A DNA stretch of 38,785 bases from Streptomyces sp. PT12 (GTDB lineage: Bacteria > Actinomycetota > Actinomycetes > Streptomycetales > Streptomycetaceae). The stretch lies in contig NZ_QEST01000103.1 of the NCBI RefSeq assembly GCF_003311645.1, positions 1 through 38,785 on the forward strand. The letters are read 5' to 3'. The notes beneath the pieces were generated by a model that did no database searches, had not been told where the DNA came from, and saw only the letters and a program-made list of their open reading frames with translations. Of this stretch, positions 1 to 8,110 are shown piece by piece; position 1 is the first letter of the stretch, and each line of letters starts with the position of its first letter. The translations under genes and the position numbers were made by a program.

Positions 1-1687
<1,687 letters not shown>

Positions 1688-2866
1688 ACGCTCAGCTCCC
1701 GCGGACCGTGTGACCTGTGCTTTTGCCGTGCGCGCGGCGATGTGGCCGCGTGGTGATGGTGTGATTGTGTGCCGGTGACCCCCGGGGTCGGCTCGGGTCG
1801 GCCTCTGGCCACACCCCAGACATCCCCGGGGCGCGGCCGGGATCGCGCCCCCGCGCGGGGCGTTCGGACGTGCGGGGCGTTCGGACGTGCGGGGCGTTCG
1901 GACGCGCCGGGCGGCCGGGATGACATACCGCCGGTACATCAGGTCGCGCAGGACGTCGTCGCCGCCCTCGATGATCGCGACATGGCGCATGTCGCGCAGC
2001 AGCTTGCCGATCAGCAGCTCGTTGGTATAGCCGAGGCCGCCGAACATCTCCGAGCCCGCCCCCGCGATGGCCCAACCCGCCTGGCCGCAGAACATCTTGG
2101 CGGTGATCGCCGACTTCAGCGCGCCATGGCGCAGGAACGCGCCCGCCGGGTCGGGCCCGGCCAGCACGGCGTCGAACTCGCGGGCGGCGGCGCGGCACAC
2201 GTCGCGCATCGCGGAGATCCGTATCTCCATGTCGGCGAGCTTGGCGCCGAAGAGCTGGTTGGCGGCCAGCTTCCCGCCGCCGAGCGACTTGCGCCCGCCG
2301 TACTCCATGCACAGGTCGCGGACGCAGCGGGCGACGACGACGAGGAAGTCGGCGAAGTCGGCGAAGTCGGCGAAGTCGGCGAAGTCGGCGAAGTCGGCGT
2401 CGGTGGAGAAGAACTTCTCGCCGCTGACCACGAGTTCGTCGCCGTCCACGGTGGCCGTCGTGGTGATCCTGGCCAGCTCGCTGCCCGCCGCCCGCTCGCT
2501 GCCGAGGGTGGCGCAGAAGCCGCCGCGCTCGGCGAGCGGCGCGAGAAAGGCGCGCCTGGTCCGCTCGCCGCCGCAGAGGGAGACCATGGTCGTCCCGAGC
2601 ACGGAGACGAACGAGGTGAACGCCACTCCCGCGTCGCCGTAGGCGAGCTCGGAGGCGATGTCCACGCCCTGTTCGAGGCCGAGCCCCAGGCCGCCCAGGT
2701 CCTTGGGCAGCCACCAGTTGGCGAGGCCGATTCCCCTGAACTTCTCATGGACCGGAAAAGGGATTTCCGATCCCGCGTCAAGATCCGCCTGTCTTCCGAT
2801 GAGTTCCGCGCGGACGAACTGCCTGACCTCGTGGATAACCTCTTCGGGCGCCACCTGGCCGCTCAC
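1688..2866 (-). CDS. Acyl-CoA dehydrogenase-like ORF, in frame with the PKS and without its own stop
   Basis: The translation resembles acyl-CoA dehydrogenases: the N-terminal helical domain has GIGLANWWLPKDLGG and ELAYGDAGVAFT, the start of the beta domain has GSERAAGSE and SGEKFFSTDADFADF, and the C-terminal helical domain has NQLFGAKLADMEIRIS, GQAGWAIAGAGSEMFGG and IIEGGDDVLRDLMYRR, where the family's catalytic Glu (IEG) is kept. About 90-100 residues are missing after FLVVVAR: the second half of the beta sheet and the next helix. A six-fold FAD tripeptide repeat sits just before the gap. No stop occurs between this domain and the PKS start at 1687; the connecting 80 or so codons are low-complexity and cross a 17-bp tandem repeat. 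GTG at 2866 follows GAAGGAG with a 9-nt gap; ATG at 2902 is an alternative. It is either an ACAD-KSQ fusion or a decaying ACAD that lost its stop. Confidence 0.7.
1861..1911. repeat. 17-bp tandem repeat, three copies
   Basis: The unit cgttcggacgtgcgggg occurs twice exactly and a third time with changes. It lies between the ACAD-like domain and the PKS start. Seventeen is not a multiple of three, so the translated linker passes through three different readings without a stop, which suggests the linker was not selected as protein. Confidence 0.9.
2345..2398. repeat. 9-bp in-frame minisatellite (six copies) in the ACAD-like ORF
   Basis: Six perfect copies of gaagtcggc encode alternating Ala-Asp-Phe on the minus strand. 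They extend the single ADF that ends the usual acyl-CoA dehydrogenase motif at this point and lie next to the missing half of the beta domain. Confidence 0.95.
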
Positions 2867-2977
2867 TCGCATCCACTCCTTCGGGATCTCGCTTCCGCCC
2901 ATCGATTCTGTGGCGCACCCCGGGGCAAGGGCCCGGCGCCGTCCCCTGGCCAGACCCCGGCCCCCAGGGGCCCTGGC

Positions 2978-2994
2978 CCGGGGCTTCGCCCCGG
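2978..2994. other. Perfect hairpin in the divergent ACAD/SARP intergenic region
   Basis: A 7-bp stem (ccggggc/gccccgg) closes on TTC. More C/G-rich partial inverted repeats lie at about 2944-2976. There is no U-tract. It could be a transcript-end hairpin or simply a genome-wide palindrome. The rest of 2903-3206 holds only promoter-type sequence. Confidence 0.4.
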
Positions 2995-3120
2995 CAATTC
3001 CCCGGCCTTCGGCGCGATTCGACGGGGCCAGGGGTTTCCCCCAGCCGGACCCCAGAACGCTTATGCGCCGCTTGAGCCGCAGGCCGCGCGGCGCACAGAA
3101 TGACGAGACCTGACTTGCAG

Positions 3121-3142
3121 GCGGACATCGGAGCGGACATCG
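3121..3142. promoter_or_regulatory. Direct repeat upstream of the SARP gene (possible operator)
   Basis: gcggacatcg occurs at 3121-3130 and 3133-3142, a 12-bp spacing, about 65-85 bp before the SARP start. SARP proteins bind direct repeats about one helical turn apart, so this could be an autoregulatory site. The sequence is not a match to a known SARP heptamer that I can name. Confidence 0.3.
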
Positions 3143-3206
3143 AAGCGGGGAATTCCCTTTTCTTTCCCGACCGCCCGACGTGCCCGACCGATCCAGGGGG
3201 AGCCTC

Positions 3207-3989
3207 ATGCGTTACGAAACTCTGGGCGCCGTCCGCATCATCGGCCCCGAGGGGCCGATGGGCGTCAACGCGCACAAGAGAAGGGTGCTGCTGGCGGCGT
3301 TTCTCGCCAGGTCGGGCCGGGTGACATCGATGCCGCAGCTCATCGGCGAGATCTGGGGAGGTGACGCGCCGCGCCGCGCCAGGGCGTCCCTGCACGTCTA
3401 TGTCTCGCAGCTGCGGAAGGTCCTGCACCGCGACGAGCGCGAGCGGGGCCCCATCCGCACCGAGCCCCTGGGGTACTCCTTCCACCTGGGCCAGGACGAG
3501 TACGACGTCCAGGACTTCGAGCGGCTGGTGAACGCGGGGCGGCACGCCATGTCGCTCGGCGACGCGGCGACGGCGCTCAGCCGCGTCACGGAGGCCCTGG
3601 CGCTGTGGCGGGGGCCCGCGTTCGAGGGCGTCAGCGAGGGACCGATCCTCACGGCGTATGTGAAGTGGCTTGAGGAGATGCACCTGGAGTGCCTCGAGCT
3701 CAACGTCGAGGCCCATCTTCGGCTCGGTCAGCACCGCGAGATGGTGGCACCGCTGCACACGCTGACCGCCGAGCACCCGCTGCACGAGAAGTTCTACCTC
3801 CAGCTGATGCTGGCCCTGCACCGCTCCGAGCGGCAGGCCGAGGCGCTGGCGGTGTACCGCACGGCGCGGCGGCGCATCAGCAGGGAGCTCGGCGTCGAGC
3901 CGTGCCGCCCGCTGCGCGACGCGCACCAGGCGATCCTCACGGGCCAGGACGCCCAGCCGCTCTCGGCGGCGGGCGCGCGCGGATGGTGA
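3207..3989 (+). CDS. SARP-family transcriptional activator
   Basis: A 260-residue protein with an N-terminal winged-helix (OmpR-type) domain at about residues 8-95 (KRRVLLAAFLARSGRVTS, SLHVYVSQLRKVL) and a bacterial transcriptional activation domain at about 100-245 (EALALWRGPAFEG, ending RRISRELGVEPCRPLRDAHQ). This is the compact form of Streptomyces antibiotic regulatory proteins, which activate biosynthetic clusters. The ATG at 3207 has AGGGGGAG 4 nt upstream. An upstream in-frame start at 3180 would add nine residues but lacks a ribosome binding site. It is divergent from the ACAD/PKS frame, so control of that cluster is the natural inference. Its last codons overlap the first unit of a 26-bp repeat. 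Confidence 0.93.
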   Translation: MRYETLGAVRIIGPEGPMGVNAHKRRVLLAAFLARSGRVTSMPQLIGEIWGGDAPRRARASLHVYVSQLRKVLHRDERERGPIRTEPLGYSFHLGQDEYDVQDFERLVNAGRHAMSLGDAATALSRVTEALALWRGPAFEGVSEGPILTAYVKWLEEMHLECLELNVEAHLRLGQHREMVAPLHTLTAEHPLHEKFYLQLMLALHRSERQAEALAVYRTARRRISRELGVEPCRPLRDAHQAILTGQDAQPLSAAGARGW

Positions 3990-4084
3990 ACGGGGGCGTG
4001 AACGCCGGATGGTGAACGGGGGCGTGAACGCCGGGTGGTGAACGGAGGGGTGAGCGCGGGGCGGTGAACGGGGCGGTGGGCGCC
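3981..4084. repeat. 26-bp tandem repeat, four imperfect copies
   Basis: Four units start at 3981, 4007, 4033 and 4059. The first two are identical and the last two diverge. Each contains GGTGAACGG. The array begins inside the SARP stop region and fills the gap before the kinase gene. Similar GTGAACGG-type sequence recurs near 17620-17700 and 21545-21600. Confidence 0.9.
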
Positions 4085-4131
4085 GGGGAAAACGCGTTGC
4101 GCGCGCCCGGCGCCCGCGCGACGCTCCCTGG

Positions 4132-5088
4132 ATGGTCGAGGACGCACCCGGCGAGGACGCACCCGGCGAGGACCCGCCGCGCGACGGCCGCGCGGGCATC
4201 GACGCGGCGCTGGTGCGGCGGCTGATCGCCGCGCAGTTCCCGCGCTGGCGCGACCTGCCCGTGACGCCCGTCGAGGTCGACGGCTGGGACAATCGGACCT
4301 ATCGCCTCGGCGCCGAGCTGACCGTCCGCCTGCCCACGGCCGAGGGCTACGCGCCCGCGATCGCCAAGGAGCACCGCTGGCTGCCCGCGCTGGCGCCGCA
4401 CCTGCCCCTGCCGGTGCCGCCCATCGTGGCGCGGGGCGCGCCGGGCGAGGGCTACCCGTTCGCCTGGTCGGTGCGCGGCTGGCTCGACGGCGAGGTCGCC
4501 ACCGCCGAACGCGTACGCGACATGGGCGGGTTCGCGCGCGACCTAGCGGCGTTCCTGCGCGCGCTGTGGCGCGTCGACGCCACCGGAGGGCCCCTCGCGG
4601 GGGCGCACAGCTTCTACCGGGGCGCGCCCTGCGCGCACTACGACGGAGAGACCCGCCGCGCCCTGGCCGCGCTCGCGGGCCGGAGCGACGCGGGGATCGA
4701 CGCCGAACGCGCCGCCGCCGTCTGGCGGGACGCGCTCGACGCGACGTGGCGGGGCACCCCCGTGTGGTTCCACGGCGACATCGCCGTGAACAACCTGCTG
4801 GTCAGGGACGGCGCGTTGGCGGCCGTCATCGACTTCGGCACCTCGGGCGTGGGCGATCCGGCGTGTGACCTGGTGATCGCCTGGACGCTGTTCACGGGCG
4901 CCGCCCGCGAGGCGTTCGCCCACGGCGTCGGGCAGGACGAGGGCACCTGGGCGCGCGCCCGCGGCTGGGCGCTGTGGAAGGCGGCGATCTGCCTGGAGGC
5001 CGCGCTCGACACCGACCCCGCCGAAGCCGCCCACCACCGCCGGGTGATCGGCGAGGTCCTGGCGGACCACGCCGCCCACGCCCCCTGA
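4132..5088 (+). CDS. APH-type small-molecule phosphotransferase
   Basis: A 318-residue protein of the aminoglycoside phosphotransferase fold. VWFHGDIAVNNLLV (HGD 214-216, metal-binding Asn near 220) is the catalytic loop and VIDFGTSGVGDPACD (DFG 234-236) the metal site. RLPTAEGY with AIAKEHRWLPAL corresponds to the N-lobe. The substrate cannot be told: the family covers antibiotics, choline, homoserine and others, and a resistance role is not shown. The first residues (EDAPGEDAPGED) come from a 15-bp repeat. No Shine-Dalgarno is visible. GACGCT lies 6 nt before the ATG, the same geometry as the leaderless genes elsewhere here but with a poor -10. Confidence 0.88.
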   Translation: MVEDAPGEDAPGEDPPRDGRAGIDAALVRRLIAAQFPRWRDLPVTPVEVDGWDNRTYRLGAELTVRLPTAEGYAPAIAKEHRWLPALAPHLPLPVPPIVARGAPGEGYPFAWSVRGWLDGEVATAERVRDMGGFARDLAAFLRALWRVDATGGPLAGAHSFYRGAPCAHYDGETRRALAALAGRSDAGIDAERAAAVWRDALDATWRGTPVWFHGDIAVNNLLVRDGALAAVIDFGTSGVGDPACDLVIAWTLFTGAAREAFAHGVGQDEGTWARARGWALWKAAICLEAALDTDPAEAAHHRRVIGEVLADHAAHAP

Positions 5089-5124
5089 CCCCCGCGCCTC
5101 CTGACTGGCCCCCGCGCCCCGGGC

Positions 5125-5270
5125 TCAGCCCACCGGAGTGTCCACCGCGGCATCCACCGCGATGTCACCGAGGGGCGCAGCCGGGCCGCGGCGGCCAGCG
5201 CCTCGTGCACCGGGTGGCGCGCGAACGCCGCCACCGGGTCGTCGGAGCCCTGCGGGGCGTCGCGTTCCAT
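5125..5270 (-). other. Possible small frameshifted ORF in the 5089-5307 gap
   Basis: On the minus strand, ATG at 5270 follows GGAG by 10 nt and reads GSDDPVAAFARHP and HEALAAAARL. The other frame then gives GDIAVDAAVDTPVG and a stop at 5125. A single-base change near 5170 would join them into a protein of about 48 residues. No family was recognised. Without the join, the first frame runs on antisense to the kinase gene. Nothing else was seen in this gap. Confidence 0.25.
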
Positions 5271-5307
5271 GAAAGCGCCGCTCCGACATCGGCGCCAAGG
5301 GCTGCGC

Positions 5308-5970
5308 TCACCTCGGGACGGCGCTCTTCCGCCGCCCGATGACATAGCCCTGCGGCGCCTTCTCGCCCTCCCGCGCCCGCCGCACCGCCGTGGTCAGGAC
5401 CTCGAACCCCGCCGCGGTCAGCAGCTCGCCCAGCTCCTCGGGCCGCTGCCGGTACCAGTGGAGGCGCACCGCCTGCCCGAACGCCTCGGTGCGCTCGGCG
5501 TGTTCGTCGCCGACCTGGAAGACCAGCATCAGATGGCCGCCGGGCGCCAGGACCCGGTGGAACTCCGCGAACACCGCGGGCCGCAGCTCCCACGGCACAT
5601 GGATGAGCGAGTACGCGGCCAGCACCCCGCCGAGCGCGCCGTCCTGAAGGTCGAGGGACAGCATGGAGCCCACGTCAAACCGCAACGCCGGGTAGGTGCG
5701 GCGGGCCAGGGCGACCATCCCTGGCGACAGGTCGACGCCAAACGCGTCGAGCCCCATCCCCACCAGCGCGTCCGTCAACCACCCTGGCCCGCACCCCACA
5801 TCGGCCACCGGGCCGCCCCCGGCCTCGGTCACCAGCTCCGCGAACACCCCGTAAAGCGCCCGGTCGAGCGGCCTGTTGGCCAGGTCGAGCCCGCCGAACG
5901 CCTCGGCGTACGGCTCGGCCAGCGCGTCATAGGAGTCGCGCGTCGCGTCGAGAAAGTCGAACTCAGCCAC
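5308..5970 (-). CDS. Class I SAM-dependent methyltransferase
   Basis: A 220-residue Rossmann methyltransferase. Motif I is VADVGCGPGWL (55-65), the acidic end of strand 2 is FGVDLSPGMV, motif II/III is near LAAYSLIHVPW and the post-I region contains HRVLAPGGHLMLVFQ. It belongs to the broad group of small-molecule or ubiquinone-type methyltransferases and its substrate is unknown. The start is GTG 5970: the conserved protein begins at EFDFLDATRDSYD, and a TAGGGT -10 lies 8 nt before this GTG. Upstream in-frame codons would read into the promoter of the divergent membrane-protein gene. Confidence 0.9.
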   Translation of the reverse strand: MAEFDFLDATRDSYDALAEPYAEAFGGLDLANRPLDRALYGVFAELVTEAGGGPVADVGCGPGWLTDALVGMGLDAFGVDLSPGMVALARRTYPALRFDVGSMLSLDLQDGALGGVLAAYSLIHVPWELRPAVFAEFHRVLAPGGHLMLVFQVGDEHAERTEAFGQAVRLHWYRQRPEELGELLTAAGFEVLTTAVRRAREGEKAPQGYVIGRRKSAVPR

Positions 5971-5978
5971 GAAGCAGG

Positions 5979-5984
5979 ACCCTA
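5979..5984 (-). promoter_or_regulatory. -10 box TAGGGT for a near-leaderless methyltransferase transcript
   Basis: TAGGGT on the minus strand is separated from GTG 5970 by 8 nt, which puts the expected start point at or next to the codon. No clear -35 was recognised. Confidence 0.5.
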
Positions 5985-6013
5985 GTCCGGTGCGGGCTGA
6001 GAGAATCACCCAT

Positions 6014-6625
6014 ATGGGCAACCTCACCGTAAGGACGCACCCGCTGGGCGCAACGGTCGGGCTCGCGCTGCTGATGGTCTTCAGCTCCCTCGGCGGCGCC
6101 TGGGTGGCCGGGCTGTACGACGTGCTGCGGATCGGCGTGCTGGACAACGCGCTGGCGAACGAGCTCGGCTACATCGGGGAGATCAACGACAGCACCCGTG
6201 ACCCTCGCCCGTGGGGCATCAGCCGCGGCACCATGGTCGTCATCTTCGCCGTGGCGCTCATCGGTTGGCCGATCGCCTACGCGTGGACCGTGCTGGCGCG
6301 CCGCGGCATCGGCGACCCAAACGCCATCGAGTTCGCCCTCGGCGCCGCCTGCGTGGGAGCCGCCGCCGGGTTCGTGTGGCTCTCGGCCGACTGGCCGCGC
6401 CCCGAGCCGGGCGACTGGGGCCTCTTCGAGCAGTTCGTCCGCTTCGGCAACGTCTGGCTCCCCCTCCTCATGGTCGGGATCGCCGCGCTGCTCCTGCTCA
6501 TCTGGTGGACATACCCAGGCGAGCCCCAGGACAGCGAGCCCCAGGACGGCGAGCCCCAGGACAGCGAGCCCCAGGACACGGTCGACCGACCGAACGAGAG
6601 CGGCCATGCGGCGACGGGCCCCTGA
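6014..6625 (+). CDS. Small integral membrane protein, function unknown
   Basis: A 203-residue protein with about four predicted membrane helices: GLALLMVFSSLGGAWVAGL, MVVIFAVALIGWPIAYAW, FALGAACVGAAAGFVWL and LPLLMVGIAALLLLIWW. The acidic C-terminal tail (EPQDS repeats) is a four-fold 15-bp repeat. No family was recognised. ATG 6014 is preferred over GTG 5990, since GAGAAT 7 nt upstream could be a -10 for a leaderless message. It is the first of three same-strand membrane-protein genes (6014-7950). Confidence 0.75.
   Translation: MGNLTVRTHPLGATVGLALLMVFSSLGGAWVAGLYDVLRIGVLDNALANELGYIGEINDSTRDPRPWGISRGTMVVIFAVALIGWPIAYAWTVLARRGIGDPNAIEFALGAACVGAAAGFVWLSADWPRPEPGDWGLFEQFVRFGNVWLPLLMVGIAALLLLIWWTYPGEPQDSEPQDGEPQDSEPQDTVDRPNESGHAATGP
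6521..6580. repeat. 15-bp in-frame tandem repeat, four copies
   Basis: gagccccaggacagc is repeated with single-base changes and encodes EPQD(S/G/T) four times at the cytoplasmic or exposed tail of the membrane protein. Confidence 0.93.
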
Positions 6626-6685
6626 GCGACCCGTCGAGTCGTCCGTTCCCCCAACCCCCGTAACGCCACGCCCCGGAGGCACACG

Positions 6686-7348
6686 ATGAGCGCGCCGCGC
6701 GACGACACGATGGACCCCGCGGAGGCGAGAGCCATGTTCGCCACCGGCGCCGTGCTGGTGGCGCTGTCCGCGGGATACGCCGCGTTCAGGATCGCCATGG
6801 TGGTGCGGGGGGACAGCTTCCCCGGCTTCTGGTTCGGCACCGAGGTGACGATCGCGTTCCTGGTCAGCTTCCTCGGCGCCGGGTTCACGATCATCGCGGA
6901 CCGCACGGAACACGACCGGTCGCTGCTCCCCGCCTTCGCGCTGCTCTTCCTCGGCGCCGCCGCGGGACTCGTCCTCGCGGCCCTCGTCTTCGGTGTCCCG
7001 CCGTTCATCGCCGGCGCCCTGCTCCTCGCGGGGCTGCTCCTTCTCCTGCTCCACCTGCGGCGGCGCCGGAGGACCGGGAAGCTGCTGTCCGAAGGGCGCA
7101 GGGCGGAAGCCGTCGTCGCGCACGTGCAGAGGTCGAACGACGACGGCGACTCGTTCTACGTGGAGGTCGGGTACACCCTGTCGTTCCCGGGCGAGGACGG
7201 CGCGCCGCACACCGTGAAGGGGCGGGCGACGTTCCCCACCGGCAAGCGGCCCGAGCCAGGTGAGACCGTGACGATCTGGTACGACCCCCGGAGGCCGGAG
7301 AGACACGTCCTCCGCCGCCACCACACCGGCGACACGGAGCCACGATGA
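6686..7348 (+). CDS. DUF3592-type membrane protein
   Basis: A 220-residue protein with four hydrophobic segments in the first 130 residues (AVLVALSAGYAAFRIAMVV, VTIAFLVSFLGAGFTII, LLPAFALLFLGAAAGLVL, FIAGALLLAGLLLLLL) and a C-terminal soluble beta domain (AEAVVAHVQRS, TVTIWYDPRRPERHVL). The ending resembles DUF3592 proteins, whose function is not established. GGAGG lies 8 nt before the ATG. Its stop overlaps the next start (ATGA), so the two are probably co-translated. Confidence 0.82.
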   Translation: MSAPRDDTMDPAEARAMFATGAVLVALSAGYAAFRIAMVVRGDSFPGFWFGTEVTIAFLVSFLGAGFTIIADRTEHDRSLLPAFALLFLGAAAGLVLAALVFGVPPFIAGALLLAGLLLLLLHLRRRRRTGKLLSEGRRAEAVVAHVQRSNDDGDSFYVEVGYTLSFPGEDGAPHTVKGRATFPTGKRPEPGETVTIWYDPRRPERHVLRRHHTGDTEPR

Positions 7349-7950
7349 GCGCGCGGGCGCGGGTTCCCACGTCGCGGGCCGAGGCGGTCGCCGCGCAGGA
7401 GGGCTACGGGGCCCGCCTGTCCTCCCACCGCGTCAACCGCGCGCATGACCGGCGTCTGGCGACCGGGGCGCTTATGCTGCCGATCGGAGCGGCCGTGTTC
7501 CTCGGGATGGCGTGGGCGGCCTCGCCGTGGAGCGACGGCGGCGGCTCCATCCCCGGCATGCTGCCCTCCGGCGTCGCCGGGCTGGCCTTCCTCGCCCTGA
7601 CGATCTATGTGGCCTTCCCGCTGCTGGTCGCCATGTTCCGCGTCAAGGGCGCCTGGGTGCACGTGTTCGCGCGTGGCGCGATCGCCGAGAGACCCCAAGG
7701 GAACCTGTACGCCTGGGCACTCCCACGGGCCACCGTCAGATACGTCTGCTGGCAGGAGTCGTGGGAGGGCGAGCTCCGCGACCGGCCCCAGATCTGGGTC
7801 AGGTTCAGGGACGGCGAGACGATCTGCTTCGACGGCCTCGCCCTCGAGGACCGGGGGGTCCTCCCCGATGTGGCTCGCGCGTTCGGGATCGGCGAACACC
7901 CCGAGCGGATCGGCACACTCCACCCGGCCAAGGCCCCCACGCCCTTCTGA
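7345..7950 (+). CDS. Two-TM membrane protein, possibly PH-like
   Basis: A 201-residue protein with two membrane helices (LMLPIGAAVFLGMAWAA and LAFLALTIYVAFPLLVAMF) followed by a soluble part of about 110 residues (VHVFARGAIAERPQG, IWVRFRDGETICFDGLA). The strand-rich soluble part resembles the PH-like domains of some bacterial membrane proteins; this is a shape impression, not a family match. The start overlaps the preceding stop by 4 bp. With its two neighbours it forms an operon of unknown role, perhaps at the cell envelope. Confidence 0.75.
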   Translation: MSARARVPTSRAEAVAAQEGYGARLSSHRVNRAHDRRLATGALMLPIGAAVFLGMAWAASPWSDGGGSIPGMLPSGVAGLAFLALTIYVAFPLLVAMFRVKGAWVHVFARGAIAERPQGNLYAWALPRATVRYVCWQESWEGELRDRPQIWVRFRDGETICFDGLALEDRGVLPDVARAFGIGEHPERIGTLHPAKAPTPF

Positions 7951-7980
7951 GCCGCCCGGGGCGTCGCCCGTGGAGGGGTC

Positions 7981-8105
7981 CTTGCTCGCCGAGACGGGCG
8001 CGTTGAACGGCATCGCGCGCCGCGCCGTCGGGGCGCTCACGTCGACGATGCGCCCCGGGCCGCGCCGCGGCAGCGGCAGGAACGCGCGGACGGCCTCGGC
8101 GGGAG
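7981..8105 (-). pseudogene. Fragment of a short-chain dehydrogenase
   Basis: Directly downstream of the rhamnosidase stop, the minus strand reads EAVRAFLPL, GRIVDVSAPTARRAMPF and APVSASK, which matches the central SDR segment ending in the YxxxK motif (Tyr replaced by Val). Both ends are missing, and after SASK the sequence becomes unrelated. It is a remnant of about 40 residues, not an expressed enzyme. Confidence 0.6.
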
Positions 8106-8110
8106 CCCCG

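Noticed and set aside
2978-2994. Riboswitch or terminator between ACAD and SARP
   Set aside because: Only a short GC hairpin is visible, with no conserved aptamer sequence and no U-tract. It is listed as a hairpin only.
3981-4084. CRISPR array
   Set aside because: Units are contiguous without unique spacers and are imperfect copies; no cas gene is nearby.
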